The position numbers and the translations under genes were made by a program. DNA of 64,000 nt. Source: Flavobacteriales bacterium UBA720 (GTDB lineage: Bacteria > Bacteroidota > Bacteroidia > Flavobacteriales > Weeksellaceae). The notes under the pieces are model-generated. The model was given only the letters and a program-made list of their open reading frames with translations, was not told where the DNA came from and ran no database searches. Positions 42,011-51,172 of the stretch are shown in pieces. Location: positions 1,255 to 65,254 of the forward strand of contig DBLQ01000098.1 of NCBI GenBank assembly GCA_002297505.1, given 5' to 3'. Every line of letters begins with the position of its first letter. Position 1 is the stretch's first letter.

Positions 42011-42250
42011 ATGAAGCAGCATCAGGAAACCATCTACAAAGTCATTTTGATTTTCTCAGCGATTATCAATCTATTTTTAATAGGATTGATGCTCCTCGTT
42101 TTCCGGGATTCATCGGCGGATGCAGGTGAAAGACTGTTTTTGCTGCAGGGAAAAAGTTTTTGGTTCTTTACCGGAATTGTGATGGCTTATTCTTTAGCTA
42201 ACGCAATTTTCATTGTCAGATTTCTAAAATTCAAAAATTACAATTCATGA
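42011..42250 (+). CDS. Small membrane protein with two helices
   Basis: 79 residues, not recognised. Two hydrophobic helices (about 9-32 and 54-70) flank a short polar loop rich in Asp/Gly/Glu. A TATCTTTG element lies at 41992-41999, 11 nt upstream. Its stop codon overlaps the epimerase start (ATGA), so the two are coupled. Confidence 0.72.
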   Translation: MKQHQETIYKVILIFSAIINLFLIGLMLLVFRDSSADAGERLFLLQGKSFWFFTGIVMAYSLANAIFIVRFLKFKNYNS

Positions 42251-43245
42251 TTCTGGTAACCGGTGCTACAGGCATCCTCGGCCGAGTTATTGTGCTTGAG
42301 CTTTTGAAACAGGGCAGAAAAGTCCGCGCCACCAAGCGTGCCTCCAGTAATCTGCAGGAAGTGCGGCATTCTTATCGTTTTTATACGGATCGGCCTGACT
42401 TTTATTTTGACCAAATTCAGTGGATTGATGTCGATTTTGAGGATCTGTATTCACTGAATGATGCCCTTGAAAATGTTGAAGAAGTCTATCACTGCGCGGC
42501 GACCGTCAGTTTTAATCCAAAAGATGATCAACTGATGGAAAGGACCAATGTAGGTGGCACCAGAAACCTTTTGTACGCCGTCGAGGATTCTTCCGTCAAG
42601 AAATTTCTTTTTGTGAGTTCAATTGCTGTTCTCGATGGTTTTAATGAAGATGGCCTGATGGATGAGAATTCTGATTTCAATGCCAAGGCGGATCATTCCG
42701 GATATGCCATTTCCAAACACCTTTCTGAGATGGAAGTTTGGCGCGCTTCGGCAGAGGGACTGAACACGGTCATCATCAATCCGGGAATCATTATAGGTTC
42801 CGGGAATTGGGGCAATAGCAGTGGCGATCTTTTTTCAAAGTCGGCTTATCCTTTTACCTACAAAGGTGGTACAGCTTTCGTAGATGTACGGGACGTTGCA
42901 AAGGTTGCCATTGAGTTGATGAAACTCCATGTGTCTGGTGAACGTTTTATAGTAATTTCAGAAAACGCCAAGTTCCGGCTGGTTTCGGACAAGGTGCGGA
43001 AAGCCTTGGGAAAGAAGCCTGCTAAACCATTGCCAGACACTGTATTGACCGCGTTGCCGGTTTTATCCATATTTGCTTTTCTTTTTCCGATATTGGGAAT
43101 ACTCAGGAGAACATCGCTGGAAATCCTGAAAGTCGATTCAAGAGTTTCCAATCATAAAATAAAAAAACTGCTGAATTATCAATTTATCTCCACGGCGGAC
43201 AGCGTTGATTTTCATCTCAAAAACTACCTTTCTGATAGGAAATAG
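42247..43245 (+). CDS. NAD-dependent epimerase/dehydratase family protein (extended SDR)
   Basis: 332 residues with the nucleotide-binding GATGILGRVIVLELL at the N-terminus, the ATVSFNP strand, and the catalytic YxxxK as SGYAISKHLSEMEVW. The active Ser lies in FVSSIAVLD. A C-terminal hydrophobic segment (TALPVLSIFAFLFPILGILRR) is unusual for a soluble SDR and may associate with the membrane. The overlap with the upstream small membrane protein suggests joint function; substrate unknown. Confidence 0.85.
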   Translation: MILVTGATGILGRVIVLELLKQGRKVRATKRASSNLQEVRHSYRFYTDRPDFYFDQIQWIDVDFEDLYSLNDALENVEEVYHCAATVSFNPKDDQLMERTNVGGTRNLLYAVEDSSVKKFLFVSSIAVLDGFNEDGLMDENSDFNAKADHSGYAISKHLSEMEVWRASAEGLNTVIINPGIIIGSGNWGNSSGDLFSKSAYPFTYKGGTAFVDVRDVAKVAIELMKLHVSGERFIVISENAKFRLVSDKVRKALGKKPAKPLPDTVLTALPVLSIFAFLFPILGILRRTSLEILKVDSRVSNHKIKKLLNYQFISTADSVDFHLKNYLSDRK

Positions 43246-43340
43246 AACTTTGGGTTTTCGACATTATAGATTGCCCAGTTCTGAGGAAATTAGTATTTTT
43301 ACGAACCTTTTTTAGTAAAAATCTAATTCAAAGTTTATAA

Positions 43341-46199
43341 ATGAACACACAGCAATTCGTAAACCGCCACATCAGTCTCAACGAAGCTGACAAAGCGGAA
43401 ATGCTAAACAAAATCGGGGTCAGCAGTATTGACGAACTCATCTCACAAACCATTCCGGACAGTATCAGATTAGAAAAGGATTTGGAGCTTTCGGAAGCAC
43501 TTTCGGAGTATGAGATGTTACTGCATTCCAAAGAACTGGCATCTAAAAATGCCGATTTCGATACGTACATCGGATTTGGATACAATAACACGATTCTGCC
43601 ATCGCCTATCCAGAGAAATATCCTGGAAAACCCGAGCTGGTACACGGCATATACGCCATACCAGGCAGAGATTGCACAGGGAAGACTTGAGGCACTGCTT
43701 AATTTCCAGACGGTAGTCTGTGATCTTACCGGTTTCCCGATGGCCAATGCTTCACTCTTGGACGAGTCTACAGCCGCTGCAGAAGCCATGCACATGTTCT
43801 TCAATAACAGAACAAAGGATCAGAAGAAAAACAATGCGATCAAATTTTTCGTTTCGGACTTAGTTTTACCACAAACCATTTCTGTGCTTAAAACCAAAGC
43901 GGAAGGTCTCGGGATCGATATTATTGTGGGCAATCATGACAATCATCAGTTCAATGATTCTTACTATGGCGTGCTGTTGCAATATCCGGGGAAAAACGGA
44001 ATTGTTCTGGACTACACAGATTTCATCGCTGAAGTTAAAAATTTTGACATACAAGTCGTCGTAGCTTGCGATCCGATGGCTTTGGTAAAACTGAAATCGC
44101 CTGCTGCAATGGGCGCAGACTGTGCCGTAGGAACTACACAAAGATTTGGGATCCCAATAGGTTACGGCGGACCACACGCTGCATTTTTTGCCTGTAAAGA
44201 AGATTATAAAAGAGATATCCCCGGCAGGATCATCGGTGTATCCCAGGATATGTATGGCAAGCGCGCCCTGAGAATGGCTTTGCAAACGCGGGAGCAACAT
44301 ATCAAAAGAGAGCGAGCAACATCAAACATCTGTACGGCACAGGTTTTACTTGCTGTAATGGCTGGGATGTACGCCGTGTACCATGGCCCGAAAGGTCTTA
44401 ATTTCATTGCCGATCAGATCCATTATAAAACCAATGCTCTGGCAGATGCTTTGAGGATTTTGGGTTATGATATTGTGGACGAGCCGGTTTTTGACACGGT
44501 AAAATTCAGGCTGCATGAGGAGGAGAAAACTTCATTGAGAATGAAAATGAGAGATCAGAAGATCAATCTCAATTATTTTTCACAAGGTATTGTGAGCCTC
44601 TCTATCAACGAAACTACAACGCTTGAAAAACTCAACAAACTGGTTGAAGCCTTTGCCCAATTCAAGGCGAAGCAAGGCTACAAAGTGGTATTGAAAGAGG
44701 AATATTCCATTCCGCAAGAATTGCTGAGAACCGATGAAATCCTGAAGGAAGAAGTCTTCAACAAATACCATACAGAGACGGAACTGATGAGATACATCAA
44801 GCGTCTGGAAAGAAAAGATCTGTCATTAACGCATTCCATGATTTCCCTCGGTTCGTGTACCATGAAGCTGAACGCTGCCACGCAGATGATTCCGTTGTCC
44901 TGGGCAGAGTGGGGAAGTATCCACCCGTTTATCCCGACGGAGCAAGCAGGCGGTTATCAGGAAATGATAAAGCAGCTGGAAAAAGATCTGGCAGAGATTA
45001 CGGGATTTGCCGGAACATCACTTCAGCCAAATTCCGGGGCGCAGGGCGAATACGCAGGCTTAATGGTTATCCGGGAATATCACAAGAACAGAGGCGAAGG
45101 TCACCGGAATATTGTACTGATTCCACAGTCGGCGCATGGGACGAATCCTGCTTCTGCAGCCATGGCGGGAATGAAAATCGTAGTGGTGAAAAATCTTGAA
45201 AACGGCGAAATTGATTTTGAGGATTTCAAAGCCAAGACGGAACAGCATTCTGAGAACCTTTCCGCGGTGATGATCACATATCCGTCAACCTATGGATTCT
45301 TTGATGCCAACATTAAGGAAATCACGAAACTGACGCACGAGCATGGCGGACAAGTCTACATGGACGGTGCCAATATGAATGCGCAGGTTGGGTACACCAG
45401 TCCCGGCAATATCGGCGCGGATGTGTGTCACCTGAATCTTCACAAAACATTTGCAATTCCTCACGGTGGTGGCGGTCCAGGCGTAGGTCCAATTTGTGTC
45501 GCAGAACATTTGGTGCCGTTTCTGCCAACCAATGCCAACATTCCGGTTGGAACCAAAGATGCCATAGAAGGAATCTCCGCAGCACCTTACGGTTCTGGTT
45601 TGATCCTCAACATCTCATATGCTTATATTAAAATGCTTGGAACTTCCGGGCTGAAAACGGCTACTGAATATGCTATTCTGAATGCCAATTATCTCAAAGA
45701 GCTTCTTGCGGAACACTTCCCAATCCTTTATGCTAATGCCAATGGAAGAGTGGCCCACGAGTGTATTGTGGATTTCCGTCAGTTCAAATCATTAGGTATT
45801 GAGGTGGCTGATGTCGCAAAACGTCTGATGGATTATGGCTTCCATGCTCCAACGGTGAGTTTTCCTGTTGCAGGAACGCTGATGATTGAACCTACAGAAT
45901 CCGAAAGCAGAGAAGAGATCGAGCGATTTGCTGAGGCACTCATTAATATCAAAAAGGAAATTGAAGAAATCGCAAATGGCGAAGCTGATGCTGCAAATAA
46001 TGTTTTGAAAAATGCGCCTCACACCGAGCAACTGGTAATCTCTGATCATTGGGACAAGCCTTATGGCAGGGAAAAGGCAGCTTATCCATTGGACTGGGTG
46101 AGAACGCATAAATTCTTTGCAACTGTAGCACGTGTGGACGAAGCCTATGGCGACAGAAACCTGATCTGCACCTGTGAACCGATTGAAGCATACATGTAA
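43341..46199 (+). CDS. gcvP: Glycine dehydrogenase (decarboxylating), P protein of the glycine cleavage system
   Basis: 952-residue PLP enzyme, full length for the fused (alpha-beta) form. The PLP lysine appears as NLHKTFAIPHGGGGPG (K702), with the conserved TSLQPNSGAQGEYAGL segment and the DESTAAAEAM, GIPIGYGGPHAAFFA and SLGSCTMKLNAA regions. It decarboxylates glycine and passes the methylamine group to the lipoyl H protein. gcvT and gcvH are not adjacent. It ends in a clear terminator. Confidence 0.97.
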   Translation: MNTQQFVNRHISLNEADKAEMLNKIGVSSIDELISQTIPDSIRLEKDLELSEALSEYEMLLHSKELASKNADFDTYIGFGYNNTILPSPIQRNILENPSWYTAYTPYQAEIAQGRLEALLNFQTVVCDLTGFPMANASLLDESTAAAEAMHMFFNNRTKDQKKNNAIKFFVSDLVLPQTISVLKTKAEGLGIDIIVGNHDNHQFNDSYYGVLLQYPGKNGIVLDYTDFIAEVKNFDIQVVVACDPMALVKLKSPAAMGADCAVGTTQRFGIPIGYGGPHAAFFACKEDYKRDIPGRIIGVSQDMYGKRALRMALQTREQHIKRERATSNICTAQVLLAVMAGMYAVYHGPKGLNFIADQIHYKTNALADALRILGYDIVDEPVFDTVKFRLHEEEKTSLRMKMRDQKINLNYFSQGIVSLSINETTTLEKLNKLVEAFAQFKAKQGYKVVLKEEYSIPQELLRTDEILKEEVFNKYHTETELMRYIKRLERKDLSLTHSMISLGSCTMKLNAATQMIPLSWAEWGSIHPFIPTEQAGGYQEMIKQLEKDLAEITGFAGTSLQPNSGAQGEYAGLMVIREYHKNRGEGHRNIVLIPQSAHGTNPASAAMAGMKIVVVKNLENGEIDFEDFKAKTEQHSENLSAVMITYPSTYGFFDANIKEITKLTHEHGGQVYMDGANMNAQVGYTSPGNIGADVCHLNLHKTFAIPHGGGGPGVGPICVAEHLVPFLPTNANIPVGTKDAIEGISAAPYGSGLILNISYAYIKMLGTSGLKTATEYAILNANYLKELLAEHFPILYANANGRVAHECIVDFRQFKSLGIEVADVAKRLMDYGFHAPTVSFPVAGTLMIEPTESESREEIERFAEALINIKKEIEEIANGEADAANNVLKNAPHTEQLVISDHWDKPYGREKAAYPLDWVRTHKFFATVARVDEAYGDRNLICTCEPIEAYM

Positions 46200-46221
46200 C
46201 GGTACATTTCAATAAATGATT

Positions 46222-46257
46222 AAAAAACCTCTCAAATTTTTTTGGGAGGTTTTTTTA
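46222..46257 (+). terminator. Terminator after gcvP
   Basis: A-rich arm AAAAAACCTCTC pairs with GGGAGGTTTTTT (one G-T pair) across a 10-nt AT loop, with a seven-T run. Confidence 0.8.
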
Positions 46258-46480
46258 TGAAAATATTAACACATACTTTTTTGATTCTTAGCCAGTTGGA
46301 AACTGAAATTCTGGAATTATTATGTTTTGAATAATTCTAAAAAATAACAGGATATAATTATTGGTACAGTAATTGAATAATGGAACGCATCTTGACTGAT
46401 ACTGTTGTTATCAAGAAGAGATAGTATAATTTTTCTTGATTATACTTTTACACGTAAAACAATTAAAATTTATTATTTTT

Positions 46481-47899
46481 ATGAAATCAAAATTAACAAT
46501 TTTGTCACTGGCTTTGCTATGCCCGGCCGTGATGTTCTCACAGGAAATGACTCAGACGACGACTACAACGTCTACTCAAACATCAATGTTGGATACAGTT
46601 CCAAGTTATAACAGCTGGTCATTATCCTTTGGTGGTGGTGTTCCGTTGATGCAGCACGCAGATCTGAGATCTATCCAAAATGACAACACTTTAATCGGAT
46701 ATTCCGCTTATTTCAGTATTGATAAAGCAATCTCCCATACTTTCGGACTAAGAGTTCAGTATGACCGTGGCGAAATCAGACAAGGTTATTTCAATACTAA
46801 AGACGCAGCTCCTGCCAATGCAGCAGCCAATCTTCAGGTAGCGGGTAGAACGCAGTATGATGGAATTTCATTATTGGGAGACATTAACCTTTCTAACCTT
46901 TTGAGAAGAGTAGACAGAAAGAATGATTTCAGATGGGCACTTCACGCGTACGGAGGTGTAGGTCTATTGGCTTACAGAGCTTATCAGAAAGATGAATTCA
47001 GCCAAAGACTGATGACTGAAAGAAAGCCATTCAAATTCAATTCTATGTTTGGACAGGCTGGTGCAGGTCTTAAATATAAAATCAGCAACAGAGTGGATAT
47101 CGAAGGTAGATTGATGTATGTGGTTACTGGTGATGATCAGTTTGATGGTGGTGGCGATCAGTACAGCGCAGTCAACAGAATCACTAACAAAACTTCTGAC
47201 AACTTCTTCAACGCGACACTTGGTCTTTCCATCAACCTTGGAAAAAATGCCAATCACATCATGTGGGTAGATCCGTTGAAAGACATTTATACCAAATTGG
47301 ATGAATTAAACACAAAAATCGACAACTTCGAAGTTTGTAAAGCTGGAGATAAAGATAACGACGGTGTTTGCGATGATTGGGACAGACAGCTTGATACACC
47401 TGCCGGAGCGAGAGTGGACGGTGCTGGTGTAGCATTAGATGTAGATATGGATGGCGTTATTGACCTCTATGACAAATGTGTAACGGTTCCGGGACCAGTG
47501 GAAAACGAAGGTTGTCCAACTAACACAACTAACGGTGCAGTAACTGCTGATGAAACCGCTTTGCAAGGTGTAGAGTTTGATCTGAACTCAGACAGAATTC
47601 TTCCTAGCAATACACCAATTTTGAACAGCGCGATCAGCTATATCAATTCAACTAACGGTACTTATACTGTAGTAGGTGCTACGGATACAAGAGGTACGGC
47701 AGAATATAATCAGGGACTTTCTGAAAGAAGAGCCAACAATGTAAAACAATACTTAGTTTCCAATGGTGCTGATGCTGCGAAGATTCAGGCCGTAGGAAAA
47801 GGTAAGTTTGACTTGAAATATCCTGAATGTGATCCGGCTTCCAAATGTCCGGAATGGAAAAACAGAGCAAATAGAAGAGTGTATTTTGAGGCAAAATAA
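46481..47899 (+). CDS. OmpA-family outer-membrane porin
   Basis: 472 residues from the ATG at 46481 with a signal peptide (ending VMFSQ). An N-terminal beta-barrel (about 40-270; WSLSFGGGVPLM, GLRVQYDRGEI, GAGLKYKISN) is followed by a thrombospondin type 3 calcium-binding stretch (DKDNDGVCDDWD, DVDMDGVIDLYDKC) and a C-terminal OmpA peptidoglycan-binding domain (YTVVGATDTRGTAEYNQGLSERRANNVKQYLV). It should link the outer membrane to peptidoglycan and may be one of the abundant Flavobacteriia porins. The 281-bp gap upstream holds only the gcvP terminator and AT-rich DNA. Confidence 0.94.
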   Translation: MKSKLTILSLALLCPAVMFSQEMTQTTTTTSTQTSMLDTVPSYNSWSLSFGGGVPLMQHADLRSIQNDNTLIGYSAYFSIDKAISHTFGLRVQYDRGEIRQGYFNTKDAAPANAAANLQVAGRTQYDGISLLGDINLSNLLRRVDRKNDFRWALHAYGGVGLLAYRAYQKDEFSQRLMTERKPFKFNSMFGQAGAGLKYKISNRVDIEGRLMYVVTGDDQFDGGGDQYSAVNRITNKTSDNFFNATLGLSINLGKNANHIMWVDPLKDIYTKLDELNTKIDNFEVCKAGDKDNDGVCDDWDRQLDTPAGARVDGAGVALDVDMDGVIDLYDKCVTVPGPVENEGCPTNTTNGAVTADETALQGVEFDLNSDRILPSNTPILNSAISYINSTNGTYTVVGATDTRGTAEYNQGLSERRANNVKQYLVSNGADAAKIQAVGKGKFDLKYPECDPASKCPEWKNRANRRVYFEAK

Positions 47900-47919
47900 A
47901 TAATAATTTTCTATTGAGA

Positions 47920-47945
47920 AGACCACCATTTTGGTGGTCTTTTTA
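47920..47945 (+). terminator. Terminator after the OmpA-family gene
   Basis: Perfect 9-bp stem AGACCACCA / TGGTGGTCT (47920-47928, 47932-47940) and T-run. Confidence 0.9.
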
Positions 47946-48005
47946 TTTGTAGATCCTCGGGGATCCGTAACTTTTCACCATATTTGTAAAATTAATCATC
48001 ACAAA

Positions 48006-48683
48006 ATGCAGGCATTACTTTTAGAGGACGACGCGGTCTTGTCTTCAGAAATTGCACTTTTCCTGGAGTCTAAATACATTAAAACAGATAAGGCAGAAGA
48101 TGGCGAAAAGTTTTTAGAAATATTCTCCCAGAAAACCTATGATATTTTTCTTCTGGATATCAATGTGCCGAAAATCAATGGTTTAGAAATTTGTAAATTA
48201 ATCAGAGAGACCAATTCCGAAACACCGATCATCATCATCTCTGCTTATGACGGCATCGAGGAGAAAAAAGAAGCATTCCTGAGAGCGGCAGACGACTATC
48301 TGGTTAAACCATTTCTTTTGGAAGAATTGCTGTTGAGAATCAATTCTCAGATGCGAAGACTGACACCGAAAACGGAAGAAAAAGAAAAAATCGTTATTGA
48401 AGATCTGGAGATTTTTCCCGAAGATAGCAAAGTGTTCCGCTCAGATGAAGAAATTAATCTCACCGTAAAAGAATTTCAGCTGCTCGTTTTATTAGCCAGA
48501 GCCAACGGCAGAACACTTTCCAAACAATACATTTCGGACGAAGTCTGGAAAAACCAGTTCCAATCTACCAATAACGCCATCGAAGTTTACATCAACTTCC
48601 TCAGAAAAAAAATCGATAAAAATTATAAAACCAAATTGATCCACACGAGACCCGGATTTGGCTATTATCTCAGTCCGCTCTAG
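48006..48683 (+). CDS. OmpR/PhoB-family response regulator
   Basis: 225 residues. The receiver domain has acidic pair ED (7-9, LLEDD), the phosphoacceptor D51 in FLLDINVPKINGLE, and the conserved Lys in DYLVKPF. The C-terminal winged helix (about 130-225) has the recognition region YINFLRKKIDKN and RPGFGYYL ending. The ATG at 48006 gives the canonical MQALLLEDD start. It lies 133 bp before a sensor kinase, and the RND efflux genes follow downstream, so metal-responsive control is likely but inferred. Confidence 0.93.
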   Translation: MQALLLEDDAVLSSEIALFLESKYIKTDKAEDGEKFLEIFSQKTYDIFLLDINVPKINGLEICKLIRETNSETPIIIISAYDGIEEKKEAFLRAADDYLVKPFLLEELLLRINSQMRRLTPKTEEKEKIVIEDLEIFPEDSKVFRSDEEINLTVKEFQLLVLLARANGRTLSKQYISDEVWKNQFQSTNNAIEVYINFLRKKIDKNYKTKLIHTRPGFGYYLSPL

Positions 48684-48744
48684 GAGTTTGTGAGTTTGAG
48701 TGTTAGAGCGGTGAATCGTTGAAATTTTTACTACCATCTCTTAC

Positions 48745-48815
48745 CAATTATCATCTATCAACTATCAACTATCAACTAACAACAATGATCTATCATCCAT
48801 CAACTACCAACTATC
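48745..48815. repeat. Phrase-type repeat (ATCAACTATCAACT family)
   Basis: Directly before the kinase ATG, a run of short repeats of the form ATCATCTATCAACTATC plus variants (CATCAACTACCAACTATC). The same words recur at 39.5, 59.7, 61.6 and 62.2 kb. No encoded product. Confidence 0.75.
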
Positions 48816-48816
48816 T

Positions 48817-50181
48817 ATGTCCTTAAAACGTAAAATCGCCATCAGTCTTAGCATTGCATTTTCCCTCATTTTTGGGATTATGATGGTTGTTATTTATGTT
48901 TCATTTAATGATTTCAGGAAAGACGAATTCCGGCAAAGATTCCAAAAAAGATTGGTTTTTACCGTTAATTTTATAGAAAAGTCCGGCGATTTTGAGAAAG
49001 AGGCGCCTATATTTTTTGACGAAAATTCTGACAACGTTCTGTTGAATGAGGATATTATGATCTTTGGATCGGATAAAGGATTGGTATACAGTACCTTGAA
49101 AGATAAAAAAATCACTTGGGATAAGAGGTTACTGGAAAGATTGGACAAAGAAAAGACTATTTATAATGAAAATTCGGTTCCGGAGATTTATGCGGCGCTG
49201 AGAAATATCAAAGGTGAAAACTATTATATTCTGACCAGTGCTCAGGATGTTACCGGCCAATCCAAGTTGGATTTCCTGAAATATATGTTGATTTTTTCCT
49301 ACGTTGTCAGCATTTTGCTCATCTGGTTTTTCAGCTATTATCTCGTTTCAAAATTCCTGGAACCTTTGGAAATCCTAAAATCCGATATTTCCGATATCAG
49401 CGTTCATAAGCTCACAACACCTGTCGTTGTAAAAAATACGGAAGACGAGATCGGCGTTTTGGCCAAATCCTTTAATCTGATGACGAGCCGCTTGAATGAT
49501 GTATTTCAATCTCAGAAAGATTTCAATTCCAGCGCGGCGCACGAGATGCGGACACCGTTGACCAGGATGGCTTTTCAGCTGGAGAATTTGATTCAGTTGG
49601 AAAATCATTCGCAGAAAACCAAAACCACTTTGCAACAGATGTTGCAGGATGTGCATCAACTTTCAGACCTTACAAAATCATTGCTTTTGTTGTCCAAATT
49701 CGATAAGGAAGGCATCGCCACGTTATATGAAGAAGTGAGAATTGACGAAGTTGTTTTCGACGCTTTTGAAACGGTTCATCGTAATTTTCCGGAGTTCAAA
49801 ATGGATTTTCAAATCGATGAAGACAGTATAGAAGATTCCATTCTAACGGTGAAAGGCGTCAAATCTCTGCTGGAAATCAATTTTATTAATTTATTCAAAA
49901 ATGCAGTATTATATTCCGATAATCAGGAAGTAAATGTTTCGATCAAGGAAACCGATTTCAGGATTTTGGTCCAGGTGTTTTCCATTGGCCCAGCGATTCC
50001 GAAGGATGAAAGGGAAAAACTTTTCGAAGCCTTCATGCGAGGCAGCAATTCCAAAAATAAAACCGGTTCCGGCCTTGGACTTCGTATTGTCAAACGGATT
50101 CTGGAATACCACAAAGCCGAAATTTCCTATTCATCAGCTTCTGAAAATCAGAATCTTTTTACTGTTAATTTTATAAAGTGA
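48817..50181 (+). CDS. HAMP-domain sensor histidine kinase
   Basis: 454 residues. Two membrane helices (about 8-30, 155-176) frame a periplasmic sensor domain; a HAMP linker (about 178-230) follows. The phosphorylated H242 lies in SSAAHEMRTPLTRM. The HATPase part has an N-box INLFKNAVLYS and the G2 box GSGLGLRIVKRILEYH. A GSNSKNKTGSG hinge separates the G boxes. It should phosphorylate the response regulator upstream. Its stop is 4 bp from the end of the convergent GLPGLI gene, with no terminator between them. Confidence 0.93.
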   Translation: MSLKRKIAISLSIAFSLIFGIMMVVIYVSFNDFRKDEFRQRFQKRLVFTVNFIEKSGDFEKEAPIFFDENSDNVLLNEDIMIFGSDKGLVYSTLKDKKITWDKRLLERLDKEKTIYNENSVPEIYAALRNIKGENYYILTSAQDVTGQSKLDFLKYMLIFSYVVSILLIWFFSYYLVSKFLEPLEILKSDISDISVHKLTTPVVVKNTEDEIGVLAKSFNLMTSRLNDVFQSQKDFNSSAAHEMRTPLTRMAFQLENLIQLENHSQKTKTTLQQMLQDVHQLSDLTKSLLLLSKFDKEGIATLYEEVRIDEVVFDAFETVHRNFPEFKMDFQIDEDSIEDSILTVKGVKSLLEINFINLFKNAVLYSDNQEVNVSIKETDFRILVQVFSIGPAIPKDEREKLFEAFMRGSNSKNKTGSGLGLRIVKRILEYHKAEISYSSASENQNLFTVNFIK

Positions 50182-50185
50182 TATT

Positions 50186-51025
50186 CTAATTCGGATAATG
50201 TACGGCTTTATCCAGTTCTACTGGGTTATAATATTTTTTGATGATTTCCTGCATATTTTTACTTTCCGCATTGAGTTCTTCCAAACTATGAACTTCCCTT
50301 CCGCCGATGTTAATTTGTAAATTCTTATTGTCTTTGCTAAAATTGATTCTCTCAAAAGCAAATGGATCATTATAAAATTCTATCATCAGTTTTCTTATCT
50401 GCTTTTCTGAAACAGCAATGGCCTTATTGCCAAAATTACTTTCAATGAAGTCGTCCGTACTGGGATTCACATCTATTTTTTGACTTTTTACAAGGTTGTA
50501 AATGAAATTATTATTGTTATCTCTGATTTCAAAAATTAATCCCGGAAGCCCTTGAAATTTAAAAGGACCTTCATTGAGAGGGATTTCTTTGTTAAACCAG
50601 GCGGTCCAGCTTCTTCCGCCAAATTTTGCTGTTGCTTTCTGTAAAGTGTAATCCTGAACTTTTTTGGTTTCGTTGGAAATTACCCAGTTGATTTCATCAG
50701 TGGTTTTAAATGTATAATAACCAAATTTTATATTGATGAAATTTTCATTTTCAGCGGAATTAAGTTTTCGTTTCACGATCTGTCCTGTCATATCGATGTA
50801 TCTATTATCCATATTCCCAAATTTTTTATTCAGAGAATCTGCAATCAGAAGTTCACGCCCGTAGAATTTTACATCTCTTGAACTCACATCCAGTATCATA
50901 TTGACTTTCTGGTAATCTGAGCTTGTCGAATCATATTTATATTGAAGTTCATAAATAAACCTCTGGGTTTGAGACTGGGTCATAATAAAGAATAATATAG
51001 CAAGAAGAATTATGAATTGTTTCAT
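50186..51025 (-). CDS. GLPGLI family exported protein
   Basis: 279 residues with a signal peptide (ending QSQTQ) and the name-giving motif in NEGPFKFQGLPGLIFEIRD, preceded by WTAWFNKEIPLNEGP. The family is widespread in Bacteroidetes, of unknown function and often near TonB-type or efflux genes. It stands divergent to the TolC gene, with 147 bp of shared upstream sequence. Confidence 0.88.
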   Translation of the reverse strand: MKQFIILLAILFFIMTQSQTQRFIYELQYKYDSTSSDYQKVNMILDVSSRDVKFYGRELLIADSLNKKFGNMDNRYIDMTGQIVKRKLNSAENENFINIKFGYYTFKTTDEINWVISNETKKVQDYTLQKATAKFGGRSWTAWFNKEIPLNEGPFKFQGLPGLIFEIRDNNNNFIYNLVKSQKIDVNPSTDDFIESNFGNKAIAVSEKQIRKLMIEFYNDPFAFERINFSKDNKNLQINIGGREVHSLEELNAESKNMQEIIKKYYNPVELDKAVHYPN

Positions 51026-51172
51026 TCCGATAATATGTGTTTTAAATTTATTAAAGATAACAAATAATCTATTAAAATAATTAAATCCAGGATATTTAAG
51101 CTTTTTTTAAGCCTCATTTAAGTCCGTTTTAATCTCGGAAATTCATTTTTGCAATACCAAAACGAGATAAGA

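Noticed and set aside
46296..46329. Possible OmpA promoter (TTG, 22 nt, TATGTTTTG)
   Set aside because: The -7 box has an extra T compared with TAnnTTTG and lies over 150 bp from the start codon; support is too weak.
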